From Streptomyces sp. SID11385 (GTDB taxonomy: Bacteria; Actinomycetota; Actinomycetes; Streptomycetales; Streptomycetaceae): a stretch of 46,228 nt of DNA. Made by a program: the position numbers and the translations under genes. Positions 1 to 9,008 of the stretch are shown here, piece by piece. The DNA is taken from the NCBI RefSeq assembly GCF_010548245.1, contig NZ_JAAGLR010000592.1, positions 1 through 46,228 on the forward strand. Direction: 5' to 3'. The notes beneath the pieces are model-generated. The model saw only the letters and a program-made list of their open reading frames with translations. It was not told where the DNA came from and did not search any database. Each line of letters starts with the position of its first letter. Positions within the stretch are counted from its first letter, which is position 1.

Positions 1-522
1 TCCCCAGCCGCGCATCTCGGCGGCGCGCGCCGCGCTGCGCACGTAGGCGACGACCTCGCCGTCGCAGACGCGCGCGAGCGCGGCGAGCGCAGAGGAGGCG
101 GTGGCGCCCGCGCCGAGGATCGCGGCGCCGGGGACGCGCGTGACGCCGCGCTCGGCGAGCGCCGCGAGCAGCCCCGGGATGTCGGTGTTGTCACCGCTGC
201 GGCTGCCGTCGGCCTCGAAGACGACCGTGTTGACGGCGTCCACCGAGGCCGCGGTGTCGCTGATCCGGTCGAGCAGCGGCAGCACGGCCCGTTTGAGCGG
301 CATGGTCAGCGAGAGCCCGGCCCACTCGGGCCCGAGCCCTTCGACGAAGCCGGGCAGGGCGGCCTCGCCGGTCTCGATCCGCTCGTACGTCCAGCCGCGC
401 AGGCCGAGCGCGCGGTAGGCGGCGAGGTGGAGCTGCGGGGAGAGCGAGTGCGCGACGGGCGAGCCGAGCACGGCGGCGCGGCGCGCTTCCCCCGGGTGGT
501 CATCGCCCGGCGTCGGACGCAT
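1..522 (-). CDS. aroE: Shikimate dehydrogenase (NADP+), 3' part outside window
   Basis: Reduces 3-dehydroshikimate to shikimate with NADPH in aromatic amino acid synthesis (cytoplasm). I read 174 codons on the minus strand from the ATG at 520-522; the C-terminal part lies beyond position 1. Visible motifs: shikimate-binding SPVAHSLSP (residues 21-29), the catalytic lysine in LTMPLKRAV (K77), VDAVNTVV (N98), GDNTDIPG (D114) and the dinucleotide loop GAGATASS (137-144). The start codon lies inside the end of mltG (23 nt overlap), which suggests translational coupling. A second ATG at 501-503 is in another frame and gives no AroE motifs. Function is confident; I cannot tell whether the missing C-terminus is normal. 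Confidence 0.93.
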   Translation of the reverse strand, partial: MRPTPGDDHPGEARRAAVLGSPVAHSLSPQLHLAAYRALGLRGWTYERIETGEAALPGFVEGLGPEWAGLSLTMPLKRAVLPLLDRISDTAASVDAVNTVVFEADGSRSGDNTDIPGLLAALAERGVTRVPGAAILGAGATASSALAALARVCDGEVVAYVRSAARAAEMRGWG

Positions 523-2425
523 TGAACTTGGCCTCCAGCTTCTTGAACTCCGGCAGCGTCTTGGCGAACTGGGTGTCTTCCTTGCCGTCCACGGCGACGA
601 AGTACAGCCAGCCGTCCTTCGTCGGGTTGAGGGCGGCGGCGAACGCCTCTTCGCCGGGATTTCCGATCGGCCCGGGCGGCAGGCCCTTGTGGTAATAGGT
701 GTTGTACGGGTCGGGATCGCTGTTGATCTCTCTCGTGGAGATCTTGATCTCACTGCGCCCGGTGAGGTAGTTGTAGGTCGAATCGAACTGGATCTTGCCG
801 TTCGTCTCGGTGTTGCCCGGCTTGAGCCTGTTGTAGATGACCTCCGCCATCTTGCGGAAGTCGTCGTGCGTCTTGCCCTCCGCGTTGACCATGCTCGCGA
901 CCGTGACGAGATCGAGCGGACTGTCGAGGTCGAGTTTCTTGGCCTGCCCGACGACGTCGATCTTCTCGTACTGCTTATTGGCCTGGGCGATCATTTTCCG
1001 GAGCACGTCCGCAGGCTTCTGGCCCTTGCTGACGGAATACGTCGAAGGATAGAGAAAACCCTCCAGCGGGTCCTTTATGTCCTTGTCGTCATTGGCCCAC
1101 TTCGGCAGCCCGAGCTTTTTGCTGTCGCTCTTCGCGACGTCGGCCGTGGTGCCCTTCTTGAGGCCGAGGCGGCCGTCGATCTGGGCGTAGATCCAGGAGT
1201 TGCGGTACCCCTCGGGAATGACGAGGGTTTTGCGGCTCTTGGGGTCCAGCATGAGTTCCACGGCGCTTTTGCCGGACATGCCCTTGTGGAGGGTGTAGAA
1301 GCCGGACTGGAGCGTCGTGCCCTTGTCGCTCGCCTTCTGCGCCGCCGTGAACGCCTCGACGCTCTTCACGACGCCCTTGTCCTTGAGCAGGTTGCCCATC
1401 GCGATGCCGCTGGACCCGTCGGGGACCTCGACCACGACGGTGCCGCTGCCCTCGCCCGCGTAGTCCGGCGGCGGACCGAAGCGGTCCTGGTAGAGCCCGT
1501 AGCCGTAGTACGCGGCCCCGCCGCCTCCGCCGACCAGGACGACGGCGACCACGAGGCAGGCGCAGCCGCCCCGGCGCTTCTTCGGGGTCTCGCCGCCGCG
1601 CCGCCCCGTGCGTCCGTTCCCTTCGCCGTCCTCGTCGTCCTCGTCGTCGGCGAGGTCGTCGCGGTCGTCGTCGCGGCCCTTGGTCCGGCGTCCGGTGGCG
1701 CGGCCCGCGTCGCCGTCGCTCGCGAAGAAGGGGTGCTCGGGCTCGTCTGGGTCGGGGTCCCACTCCCCGCGCTCGGGCGCGGGGGCGGGGGCCTGCTCCT
1801 GGACCTGCGGGTCCTGGGGTGCCTGGGTCCGCGGTGCCTGGGGTCCGCGGTCGCCCGGCGGCTGCGGCGGCGGGTACGCCTCGGGGGTCGCGTAGGGGTC
1901 CTGGGCCTGGGGATAGGCGGGCTGCGGCACCGCGCCGTAGGGGTCATGGGGGTCGGCCCCGTAGGGCACCTGCTGCTGCCCGGTGTCCCAGCCGTTGCCG
2001 TAGGACTGCGGTCCCTGCTGCTGCGGGTAGCCCTGCTGCTCGTACCCCTGCGGCTGGACGGGCTGCTGCGGCTGGCCCGGGTAGCCGGGCTGCCCGCCGT
2101 ACTGCTGCTGCTCGTAGCCCTGCTGCTGCCCGTACGTCTGCTGTTCGTAGCCCTGCGGGGGCTGCTGCTGCCCCTGGGGGTCTTGCTGTCCGTACCCCGC
2201 CTGCGGATACTGCTGCCCGTAGCCCTGCTGGGGTGCTTGCGGGATCGGCCGGCCCCAGGCGTCGTACTGCTGCTGAGGCTGGGGCGGAGTGGGCTGCTGC
2301 GGGGGATACTGCTGTCCCTCGGGGCCGTAGGGGGGCTGCTCCTGCTGCCCCCAGCCCTGGTCCCCGTACAAGGGGTCCTCCGGGTGCCAGGGCTCCTGGC
2401 CCTGGCCACGCCCATACTCAGTCAT
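500..2425 (-). CDS. mltG: Endolytic murein transglycosylase MltG (YceG family) with long disordered N-terminus
   Basis: Cleaves nascent peptidoglycan strands next to the synthases and so terminates glycan chains; membrane-anchored with the catalytic domain outside. The 641-residue protein has a cytoplasmic tail of about 280 residues: Gln/Tyr/Pro/Gly-rich repeats such as GYEQQ and GYGQQ to about residue 190, then an acidic and basic stretch. One membrane segment follows (about 288-311), then the YceG domain. The likely catalytic glutamate is E516 in ASMVNAEGK, followed by YNRL, IQFDST and the LPPGPIGNPG signature. The ATG is preceded by AGGGGA. The E. coli enzyme is about 340 residues, so the extra length is all in the tail. 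It overlaps aroE downstream. Confidence 0.95.
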   Translation of the reverse strand: MTEYGRGQGQEPWHPEDPLYGDQGWGQQEQPPYGPEGQQYPPQQPTPPQPQQQYDAWGRPIPQAPQQGYGQQYPQAGYGQQDPQGQQQPPQGYEQQTYGQQQGYEQQQYGGQPGYPGQPQQPVQPQGYEQQGYPQQQGPQSYGNGWDTGQQQVPYGADPHDPYGAVPQPAYPQAQDPYATPEAYPPPQPPGDRGPQAPRTQAPQDPQVQEQAPAPAPERGEWDPDPDEPEHPFFASDGDAGRATGRRTKGRDDDRDDLADDEDDEDGEGNGRTGRRGGETPKKRRGGCACLVVAVVLVGGGGGAAYYGYGLYQDRFGPPPDYAGEGSGTVVVEVPDGSSGIAMGNLLKDKGVVKSVEAFTAAQKASDKGTTLQSGFYTLHKGMSGKSAVELMLDPKSRKTLVIPEGYRNSWIYAQIDGRLGLKKGTTADVAKSDSKKLGLPKWANDDKDIKDPLEGFLYPSTYSVSKGQKPADVLRKMIAQANKQYEKIDVVGQAKKLDLDSPLDLVTVASMVNAEGKTHDDFRKMAEVIYNRLKPGNTETNGKIQFDSTYNYLTGRSEIKISTREINSDPDPYNTYYHKGLPPGPIGNPGEEAFAAALNPTKDGWLYFVAVDGKEDTQFAKTLPEFKKLEAKFNASDAGR

Positions 2426-2601
2426 CGGTCCCCTAGGGCCTGTCCGACAGTGACGCCGCGTCCAGGGTCCCGAGACACGGAACCGGGCGGCCGCGGAACG
2501 GAGTCCCGGCGGTCGCCCGGTGGCGTCTTCACGGTCTCCGTCCCCGCTGTGCGTCCGCTGTTCGAATGCGAGCGCACCGCGGGAACGTTACCGTACCGCC
2601 A

Positions 2602-3066
2602 TCAGCCCGAGGCCACGACGTCTTCCCCCGGGGGCAGCCCCGTGCGCTGTTCGGATTCGAGCGCGGTCTGAAGGATGATGACCGCTGCTGCCTGATCGAT
2701 GACGGACCTGCCCTTTTTGGTGTTGACGCCCGAGGCCCGCAGGCCCTGACCGGCTGTCACCGTGGTCATCCGCTCATCGACCAATCTCACCGGAACGGGC
2801 GCGACCAGCTGAGCCAGGCCGCCCGCGAAGGCGCGTACCTTCTTGGCGGCCGGGCCCTCGCCGCCGCGCAGCGAACGCGGCAGCCCGACGACCAGCTCGA
2901 TCGGCTCGTACTCCGCCACGAGCGCCTTGATCCTGCGCTGCGCGGCGGGCACGTCCCGGCCGGGGACGGTCTCGACCGGGGTCGCGAGAATCCCGTCGGG
3001 GTCGCAGGAGGCGACCCCGATCCGGGCGTCCCCGACGTCGATCGCGAGGCGGCGTCCTCGTCGCAT
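2602..3066 (-). CDS. ruvX: Putative Holliday junction resolvase / pre-16S rRNA nuclease RuvX (YqgF family)
   Basis: RNase H-fold nuclease family implicated in 16S rRNA 5' end maturation and possibly Holliday junction resolution. The 154 residues match the usual family length. Expected acidic active-site residues are visible: D10 in AIDVGDARIG, E98 in VRLVDERM and D124 in SVIDQAAAV, plus the conserved VVGLPRSLRG loop. The ATG starts 5 nt after the alaS stop, so the two are almost certainly cotranscribed. About 176 nt without a recognised gene separate it from mltG. The biochemical role in actinobacteria is inferred from family membership. Confidence 0.93.
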   Translation of the reverse strand: MRRGRRLAIDVGDARIGVASCDPDGILATPVETVPGRDVPAAQRRIKALVAEYEPIELVVGLPRSLRGGEGPAAKKVRAFAGGLAQLVAPVPVRLVDERMTTVTAGQGLRASGVNTKKGRSVIDQAAAVIILQTALESEQRTGLPPGEDVVASG

Positions 3067-3071
3067 CGGCG

Positions 3072-5741
3072 TCAGGCCGTCTCGGTGACGAGCCGCTCGA
3101 CGGCGGCCACCGCCTCGGCCACGGCCTCGGGGTTCTGCCCGCCGCCCTGCGCCACGTCCGGCTTGCCGCCGCCCCCGCCGCCGAGCGTCTTGGCGGCGGT
3201 ACGGACCAGGTCACCGGCCTTGAAGCCGCGCTCGCGCGCCGCCTCGTTGGTCGCGACGACGGTGACCGGGCGCCCGCCCGTGACGGCGAAGAGCGCGACG
3301 ACCGCCGGGCGGTCGCCGGGGATGCGGCCCCGCACGTCGAGGACGAGCTTGCGCAGGTCGTCGGCGGTCGTGCCGTCGGGGACCTGCCCGGTCACGAGCG
3401 CGGTCCCGTGCACGTCCTTGGCGCCCGCGGCGAGCCCGGCGGCGGCCTGGAGCACCTTCTCGGCGCGGAACTTCTCGATCTCCTTCTCGGCGTCCTTGAG
3501 CTTGCCGAGCATGCCCGCGATCTTCTCGGGCAGTTCCTCGGGACGGCCCTTGACCAGCTCCTGGAGCTGCGAGACGACCGTGTGCTCCCGGGCGAGGAAG
3601 TTGTACGCGTCGACGCCGACGAGCGCCTCGATACGGCGCACGCCCGAGCCGATGGAGGACTCGCCGAGCAGCTTCACGAGGCCGAGCTGGGCGGTGTTGC
3701 GCACGTGCGTGCCGCCGCACAGCTCCTTGGAGAAGTCCCCGATCGTCACGACGCGGACCCGCTCGCCGTACTTCTCGCCGAACTCGGCGATGGCGCCCTG
3801 CTTCTTCGCCTCGTCGAGGGACATGACCTCGGCCTGGACGTCCATCTCGTGCGCGAGGACCTCGTTGATGCGCTGCTCGACATCCGTCATGACGGCGGTC
3901 GGGACGGCCGCCGGGGAGCCGAAGTCGAAGCGGAAGCGGCCGGGCTGGTTCTCGGAACCGGCCTGGGCGGCGGTCGGGCCGAGCGCGTCGCGCAGCGCCT
4001 GGTGGGTCAGGTGGGTCGCCGAGTGGGCGCGCGCGATGGCGCGGCGGCGGCCCTGGTCGATCGCGGCCCACACGGGGGCGTCGACGGTGACCTCGCCGAC
4101 CTGGACGCGGCCCTTGTGGACGTGCACCCCGGGGACGGGCTTCTGCACGTCGCGGATCTCGACGATCGCGCCGTTGTCGAGCCGGATGCGGCCGGTGTCG
4201 CCGATCTGGCCGCCGCCCTCGGCGTAGAAGGGGGTGCGGTCGAGGACGACCTCGACCTCGTCGCCCTCGCTCGCCGCGGGCGAGGGGACGCCGTCGACGA
4301 GCAGGCCGACGATGCGGGCCTCGCCTTCGAGCTGGACGTAGCCGGTGAAGTCGGTGGCGCCCGCCGCGTCGGCGATCTCGCGGTAGGCGTGCAGGTCGGC
4401 GTGGCCGGTCTTCTTCGCCTGCGAGTCGGCCTTGGCGCGCTCGCGCTGTTCCTTCATGAGCCGCCGGAAGCCGTCCTCGTCCACGGAGAGGCCCTGTTCG
4501 GCGGCCATCTCCAGGGTGAGGTCGATCGGGAAGCCCCACGTGTCGTGGAGGAGGAACGCCTTGTCGCCGGGGAGCACGGTCGAGCCGGTCGCGCGGGTCT
4601 CGGTGACGGCGGTGTCGAGGATGTTCGTGCCGGCCTTGAGGGTCTTGAGGAAGGCGGCCTCCTCGGCGAGCGCGACGGTCTCGATGCGCTTGCGGTCGGT
4701 GATCAGCTCGGGGTACTGCTCGCCCATCGTGTCGATCACGACGTCCACGAGGTCCTGGACGACGGGTTCGGTGGCGCCGAGCAGGCGCATGTTGCGGATG
4801 GCGCGGCGCATGATGCGGCGCAGCACGTAGCCGCGGCCCTCGTTGCCGGGGGTGACGCCGTCGCCGATGAGCATGACGGAGGTGCGCATGTGGTCGGAGA
4901 CGACGCGCAGCGAGACGTCGCTCGCGCCCGCCGCGCCGTAGGCGACGCCGGTCAGCTCGGTGGCCTTGTCGATGACGACGCGCAGGGTGTCCGTCTCGTA
5001 CATGTTGTGGACGCCCTGGAGGATCATCGCGAGGCGTTCCAGGCCGAGGCCGGTGTCGATGTTCTGGCTCGGGAGGTCGCCGAGGATCTCGAAGTCGTCC
5101 TTGCCGCGCCCGGCGCCGCGCTCGAACTGCATGAAGACCAGGTTCCAGATCTCCACGTAGCGCTCGTCGTTGACGGCCGGGCCGCCCTCGACGCCGAACT
5201 CGGGGCCGCGGTCGTAGTTGATCTCGGAGCAGGGGCCGCAGGGTCCGGGGACGCCCATGGACCAGAAGTTGTCGGCCTTGCCGAGGCGCTGGATGCGCTC
5301 GGCGGGGACGCCGACGACGTCGCGCCAGATCTGCTCGGCCTCGTCGTCGTCCTGGTAGACGGTGATCCACAGCCGCTCGGCCTCCAGGCCGAAGCCGCCG
5401 TCGGCGACGGAGGAGGTCAGCAGCTCCCACGCGTACTTGATGGCCCCTTCCTTGAAGTAGTCGCCGAAGGAGAAGTTCCCGCACATCTGGAAGAAGGTCC
5501 CGTGCCGGGTGGTCTTGCCGACCTCCTCGATGTCGGGCGTGCGCACGCACTTCTGCACGCTCGTGGCGCGCGGGGCGGGCGGCTTGACCTCGCCGAGGAA
5601 GTACGGCTTGAAGGGGACCATGCCCGCGGGGACGAGCAGCAGCGTCGGGTCGTCCGCGATCAGCGACGCCGACGGCACGACCTTGTGCCCGCGCTCCTCG
5701 AAGAAGCGCAGCCAGCGGCGGCGGATTTCAGCCGACTCCAT
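3072..5741 (-). CDS. alaS: Alanine--tRNA ligase
   Basis: Charges tRNA-Ala with alanine and edits mis-charged Ser/Gly in the cytoplasm. At 889 residues it is the normal bacterial size. The N-terminus ([20 protein letters not shown]) and [18 protein letters not shown] belong to the class II catalytic core. The editing-domain zinc motifs are present: HSATH near residue 572 and CGGTH near residue 674. The C-terminal oligomerisation (C-Ala) region ends with the Gly-rich [14 protein letters not shown] stretch. The start ATG shares one base with the stop of the upstream DUF6167 gene (TGATG), so the two are translationally coupled; ruvX follows after 5 nt. Confidence 0.98.
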   Translation of the reverse strand: MESAEIRRRWLRFFEERGHKVVPSASLIADDPTLLLVPAGMVPFKPYFLGEVKPPAPRATSVQKCVRTPDIEEVGKTTRHGTFFQMCGNFSFGDYFKEGAIKYAWELLTSSVADGGFGLEAERLWITVYQDDDEAEQIWRDVVGVPAERIQRLGKADNFWSMGVPGPCGPCSEINYDRGPEFGVEGGPAVNDERYVEIWNLVFMQFERGAGRGKDDFEILGDLPSQNIDTGLGLERLAMILQGVHNMYETDTLRVVIDKATELTGVAYGAAGASDVSLRVVSDHMRTSVMLIGDGVTPGNEGRGYVLRRIMRRAIRNMRLLGATEPVVQDLVDVVIDTMGEQYPELITDRKRIETVALAEEAAFLKTLKAGTNILDTAVTETRATGSTVLPGDKAFLLHDTWGFPIDLTLEMAAEQGLSVDEDGFRRLMKEQRERAKADSQAKKTGHADLHAYREIADAAGATDFTGYVQLEGEARIVGLLVDGVPSPAASEGDEVEVVLDRTPFYAEGGGQIGDTGRIRLDNGAIVEIRDVQKPVPGVHVHKGRVQVGEVTVDAPVWAAIDQGRRRAIARAHSATHLTHQALRDALGPTAAQAGSENQPGRFRFDFGSPAAVPTAVMTDVEQRINEVLAHEMDVQAEVMSLDEAKKQGAIAEFGEKYGERVRVVTIGDFSKELCGGTHVRNTAQLGLVKLLGESSIGSGVRRIEALVGVDAYNFLAREHTVVSQLQELVKGRPEELPEKIAGMLGKLKDAEKEIEKFRAEKVLQAAAGLAAGAKDVHGTALVTGQVPDGTTADDLRKLVLDVRGRIPGDRPAVVALFAVTGGRPVTVVATNEAARERGFKAGDLVRTAAKTLGGGGGGKPDVAQGGGQNPEAVAEAVAAVERLVTETA

Positions 5742-6127
5742 CAGTGGTCCTCATTCCGGTTGTTCGGGGTGGTGGGGTGCGGGTGCTTCGGGTCCCCGGG
5801 GCGTCCGGGGTCCGCGGGCTCGACGCGGCCCTCGATGACACGGGCGGCACCGCGCCCTGCCTCGAGTGCGGGGCGGCGCGGGGCGGGAAGGGCGGGCGGC
5901 TCGCTCGTGAGGCCGAGTGCCTCGTCGAGTTCGGCCTCGCGCACGGCCATGCCGTCGCGCACGTCGGCGGCGAAGGCGCGGAGCCTGCCGCCGGCTTCGA
6001 CGGCGCGGTCCGCGGCCTGGGCCACGAGGGACTCGGGGGCCAGTTTGCGGAGCTTGGCGTGCGCCTTGGAGGTGGCCCAGACCCCCGCGGCCGCTCCGGC
6101 GGTGAACCAGAACGTACGGCGGAACAT
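5741..6127 (-). CDS. Small DUF6167-type membrane-associated protein
   Basis: A 128-residue protein whose start ([20 protein letters not shown]) is a single hydrophobic segment, followed by a charged, probably helical stretch and a Pro-rich tail. I recognise it as the small conserved protein that sits directly upstream of alaS in Streptomyces (DUF6167 type). No catalytic motif is visible. Its TGA overlaps the alaS ATG by one base and it lies 43 nt after the DUF948 gene, so DUF948-DUF6167-alaS forms one unit. Function is unknown; conserved linkage to alaS may only mean shared transcription. Confidence 0.8.
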   Translation of the reverse strand: MFRRTFWFTAGAAAGVWATSKAHAKLRKLAPESLVAQAADRAVEAGGRLRAFAADVRDGMAVREAELDEALGLTSEPPALPAPRRPALEAGRGAARVIEGRVEPADPGRPGDPKHPHPTTPNNRNEDH

Positions 6128-6170
6128 CGCGGCAGCGGTCCTTCCGGTGGTGGTACGGGGCGGGCGGGCG

Positions 6171-6590
6171 TCAGTCGCCCTTGCGCCGGGGGCGGCGCCT
6201 GCCCTTGACGGTGCGGCCGACGACGGTGCGCGGCGGCGGTGGTTCGGCGCGGCGGCCGAGGGCGCGGCGCACTCCGTAGCCGAAGGCCGCGACCTTGACG
6301 AGGGGGCCGCCGAAGGTGGAGGCGACGGTGGTGGAGAGCGCGGAGGCGTTCGAGGTGACTTCCTGGACGTCCGAGGCGATCGCGTCGACCCGGTCGAGCT
6401 GGGTCTGCGCCGAGCGCACGGTCGCGGAGGCGTCCGTGAGCAAGGGGACGGCCTGCTCGGTGACTTCGGCGACCATCTTCGTCGTGGCCCTGAGCGTCTG
6501 CGCGAGCCGCGCGAGCGCGACCGCGAGGAAGGAGACGAGAATCGCCCAGAACACGGCCACCAGGAGCCCTGCCACCTCTCCTCCGGACAC
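6171..6590 (-). CDS. DUF948 domain-containing membrane protein
   Basis: 139 residues from a GTG start preceded by AAGGAG nine bases upstream. Residues about 5-27 form a membrane helix (AGLLVAVFWAILVSFLAVAL). A long amphipathic helix rich in Ala, Thr, Val and Ser follows, typical of the DUF948 coiled-coil family, then FGGPLVKVAAFGYGVRRAL and a strongly basic tail. The family resembles the helical part of methyl-accepting proteins but lacks signalling motifs. First gene of the run leading into alaS. Function unknown. Confidence 0.85.
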   Translation of the reverse strand: MSGGEVAGLLVAVFWAILVSFLAVALARLAQTLRATTKMVAEVTEQAVPLLTDASATVRSAQTQLDRVDAIASDVQEVTSNASALSTTVASTFGGPLVKVAAFGYGVRRALGRRAEPPPPRTVVGRTVKGRRRPRRKGD

Positions 6591-6744
6591 TGCGCACCGC
6601 TCCTTCCGCTCGTTCGTGCGACGCGTTCGCGCGAGCGCACAGTCGTGGCACCGAGCCTATCGCGACGCGGGGTCGCTCCCGTCCGCCCGGCCCCGCGCCC
6701 CTCCCCTCGCGCGGGCGGACGCGGGGGCCGGGCGCGAACGCGAG

Positions 6745-6789
6745 CGGCCCGCTCCCCCGGCCGTGCGGACACGGCGGGGAGGCGGGCCG
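6745..6789 (-). terminator. Probable rpsD terminator hairpin
   Basis: Imperfect GC-rich stem of about 20 bp (arms 6745-6765 and 6770-6789) with loop CGGA, 37 nt downstream of the rpsD stop on the minus strand. No U-tract, which is common for Streptomyces terminators. Confidence 0.6.
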
Positions 6790-6825
6790 GAGTGCTGCGC
6801 GCTGCGCGGCGATCCCGGGGGATCG

Positions 6826-7440
6826 TCAGCGGGCGTAGTACTCGACGACGAGCTGCTCGTCGCAGATGACCGGGATTTCCTTGCGGTTCGGGTCGCGGTC
6901 CAGGCGGAAGGCGAGGGCCTTCAGGTTGACCTGGAGGTAGCGCGGGGTCTCGCCGTCCGTGTCGTAGCCACCCTCACGGGCGACCTGGAACGGGTGCTTC
7001 GAGCGGCTGCGCTCGCGGACCATCACGACGTCGTCGGGACGGACACGGAAGGAGGGCTTGTCGACCTTCGTGCCGTTGACCTCGATGTGGCCGTGGACGA
7101 CCATCTGGCGGGCCTGGTAGATGGTGCGGGCGATGCCCGAACGCAGGACCAGGGCGTCGAGGCGACGCTCCAGCTCGATGACCAGGGCCTCGCCGGTCTT
7201 GCCCTCGGCCTTGCGGGCGCGGTCGTAGGCGCGGGCCATCTGGCGCTCGGAGATGTCGTACTGCGCGCGCAGACGCTGCTTCTCCAGCAGACGGACCTTG
7301 TAGTCGCTGTTCTGCTTGCGGCCACGGCCGTGCTCACCCGGCGGGTAGGGACGGGCCTCGAAGTACTTGACGGCCTTCGGCGTCAGCGCGATGCCGAGCG
7401 CACGGGACTTCTTGACCTTGGGACGCGACTGGTTAGGCAC
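6826..7440 (-). CDS. rpsD: 30S ribosomal protein S4, zinc-free (C-minus) form
   Basis: Primary 16S rRNA-binding protein that nucleates small-subunit assembly. 204 residues, normal for S4. The N-terminus ([20 protein letters not shown]) has no zinc-binding cysteine cluster, so this is the C-minus type. It continues with [14 protein letters not shown], and the S4 RNA-binding domain is clear in [20 protein letters not shown] and GHIEVNG. GGAG sits just upstream of the ATG. The gene stands alone, away from the rpsM-rpsK-rpoA operon, as is usual in Streptomyces. Its upstream region is shared with a divergent gene and contains an iron box. Confidence 0.97.
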   Translation of the reverse strand: MPNQSRPKVKKSRALGIALTPKAVKYFEARPYPPGEHGRGRKQNSDYKVRLLEKQRLRAQYDISERQMARAYDRARKAEGKTGEALVIELERRLDALVLRSGIARTIYQARQMVVHGHIEVNGTKVDKPSFRVRPDDVVMVRERSRSKHPFQVAREGGYDTDGETPRYLQVNLKALAFRLDRDPNRKEIPVICDEQLVVEYYAR

Positions 7441-7463
7441 GTTCTCCAGACCTCCGAAATAGG

Positions 7464-7482
7464 TTAGGTTAGGCTCACCTTA
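7464..7482 (+). promoter_or_regulatory. Iron box (predicted DmdR/IdeR-type operator)
   Basis: TTAGGTTAGGCTCACCTTA matches the actinobacterial iron-box consensus TTAGGTTAGGCTAACCTAA at 17 of 19 positions. It lies between the divergent rpsD and DUF2470 genes, 15 nt before an ATG with a strong AAGGAG site (7486-7491). Iron-loaded DmdR1/IdeR would be expected to repress a promoter here. A TAGGTT (7461-7465 region) could be a -10 overlapped by the box. That the target is the plus-strand gene is inferred from the haem/iron link of DUF2470 proteins. Confidence 0.8.
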
Positions 7483-7685
7483 CTCAAGGAGATCGCATGT
7501 CTCGCCCTGGGAACACCACGCGCATCACGAACGCCCGTCGCGCTCGAAAAGGCGACGCATCGACGGAGGTCCGATCAGATCGTGGTCAGCCGCGTCCCCG
7601 CCCTGACAGCCACGGCGGCCAGGACGCCCACGACGGAAGTCCTGAGGGGGACTCCCAAGGGGAAAGGGGGCTTGAATCCACCCGG

Positions 7686-8444
7686 ATGCCGTCAGCAGCC
7701 GAGCGCACACGAACTCTCGTACAGGGTACATGCTCGGCGGTGCTGCTCCTGCCGGGCCCCGAGGCCGCCGGCTCGCTCCCGCTCGTGCCCGAACTGCGCA
7801 CCGTGACGGCCGAGGGCGACATCCACCTCGTCTACTCCGCCACGGCCCCCGTCGTACGGGCCGCCTCGCGCGCCCGCGGCGACGAACTGCCCGTCGTCCT
7901 GGAGCTGACCGACGTCGCTCCCGTCTCGGTCCCCCACCGGGTACGGGGCCGGGCCTGGGTCTCCGGCTGGCTCACCCGGCTGCCCGACGACGCGCCCGAG
8001 GCCCACGCGGTCGCGGGACCGGCCGGGCCCGGAGGCCCCGCGTGGGCCACGCTGCGCCTGGAGCCGTACGAGATCCGCGTGGACGACCTGTGGGACGTCG
8101 CCCGCGTCGAGATCGAGGAGTTCGCCGCCGCCGCGCCCGACCCGCTGCGCGCGTACGAGGCCGAACTCCTCCAGCACCTGCACGCCGCGCACGCGCCCCA
8201 GGTGCGGCAGCTGCGCGGCCTGCTCGGCGAGCGGGCCGCGGCCGACTGCCCCGCGGTGGTGCCGCTCGCGCTCGACCGCTTCGGGCTGCGGGTGCGCTTC
8301 ACCGGCGTGCGCTGCTTCGACGCGCGCTTCGACTTCCCCGAGCCGGTCGCCGACGTGCACGGGCTGCGCCGCGCGATGGCCGCGCTCTTCGACGCGGCGG
8401 AGGACTTCGCCGCCGCGGACGACTCCGACAAGCCCCGCGGCTGA
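7686..8444 (+). CDS. DUF2470 (HugZ-like) protein, possibly haem/iron related, iron-box controlled
   Basis: 252 residues from ATG 7686, where homologous-looking sequence begins (MPSAAERTRTLVQGTCSAVL). The N-terminal half resembles the FMN-binding split-barrel fold. The C-terminal region, from about HAAHAPQVRQLRGLLG to RRAMAALFDAAEDFA, has the DUF2470 pattern seen at the end of HugZ-type haem-degrading proteins. An iron box lies 204 nt upstream of this start. An in-frame ATG at 7497 with AAGGAG would add 63 hydrophilic residues; third-position GC in that stretch is only about two-thirds, much lower than in the rest of the gene, so I prefer 7686. Haem binding or degradation is an inference from family and regulation. 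Confidence 0.75.
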   Translation: MPSAAERTRTLVQGTCSAVLLLPGPEAAGSLPLVPELRTVTAEGDIHLVYSATAPVVRAASRARGDELPVVLELTDVAPVSVPHRVRGRAWVSGWLTRLPDDAPEAHAVAGPAGPGGPAWATLRLEPYEIRVDDLWDVARVEIEEFAAAAPDPLRAYEAELLQHLHAAHAPQVRQLRGLLGERAAADCPAVVPLALDRFGLRVRFTGVRCFDARFDFPEPVADVHGLRRAMAALFDAAEDFAAADDSDKPRG

Positions 8445-8541
8445 GCGACGCCTCAGGAGCCCGTGCGGACGGGACCACGGCCTCGGGGAGGAGCCGCCGT
8501 CCGAGGGGGGACGGGCCGGAGGCCGGACGAGTGGGTACGGC

Positions 8542-9003
8542 TCAGGCCCGCCCGCGCTCCGCCGCCTCGCGCACGTACACGTTGCGCGCCCGGATCAGCC
8601 GGGGCATGTACCGCCCGAGCGCGACCCGTTCGGCGATCCGGCCGAGCGGTCCGAGGGGCGCGGCGAAGTCGACGACGTCCCGCATGACGGTGCCGCCCGC
8701 GCCGTCCGGCGCGAAGTGGTGGGCGTGGTGCCAGCGCGCGAAGGGGCCGCGCACCTGCTCGTCCACGAAGTACCCGGGCCGCTCGTACGCGCTGATCCGT
8801 GAGGTCATCCGCCAGCGCACGCCGTAGTGCCGGGCCCGCCAGGTCACGGTGTCCCCCGGGCCCATGCGCCCGGACGTCACCCCCGCGACGGCCCGTTCAC
8901 CCGATCCGGCCATGGACGCCTGGTGCAGATCGACGTCGAGCGAGACGTCGAAGACCACTTCGGGCGGCGCCGCGATCCGGGTCGTCAGCTCGAAGTGCTC
9001 CAC
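8542..9003 (-). CDS. SRPBCC (START-like) family protein
   Basis: 153 residues from a GTG start. It opens with MEHFELTTRIAAPPEVVFDV, the usual first strand and helix of the Bet v1/START-like (polyketide cyclase/dehydrase) fold. Later come GPFARWHHAHHFAPDGAGGT and MRDVVDFAAPLGPLGRIAER, typical of this family. These proteins bind a hydrophobic ligand in a helix-grip cavity; the ligand here is unknown. The start lies 5 nt after the rarA stop, so it is likely the downstream partner in a rarA transcript. Confidence 0.85.
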   Translation of the reverse strand: MEHFELTTRIAAPPEVVFDVSLDVDLHQASMAGSGERAVAGVTSGRMGPGDTVTWRARHYGVRWRMTSRISAYERPGYFVDEQVRGPFARWHHAHHFAPDGAGGTVMRDVVDFAAPLGPLGRIAERVALGRYMPRLIRARNVYVREAAERGRA

Positions 9004-9008
9004 CGCCG

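Noticed and set aside
689..2671. Long plus-strand open frame of 660 codons opposite mltG
   Set aside because: It is an antisense by-product of the high-GC mltG gene; its product is Val/Leu/Arg/Gly-rich without any family motif, while the minus strand gives a clear MltG.
3408..6869. Plus-strand open frame of 1153 codons across alaS and upstream genes
   Set aside because: Antisense to several well-identified genes; composition (Val, Ala, Asp, Gly, His) is typical of reverse-frame translation of GC-rich genes.
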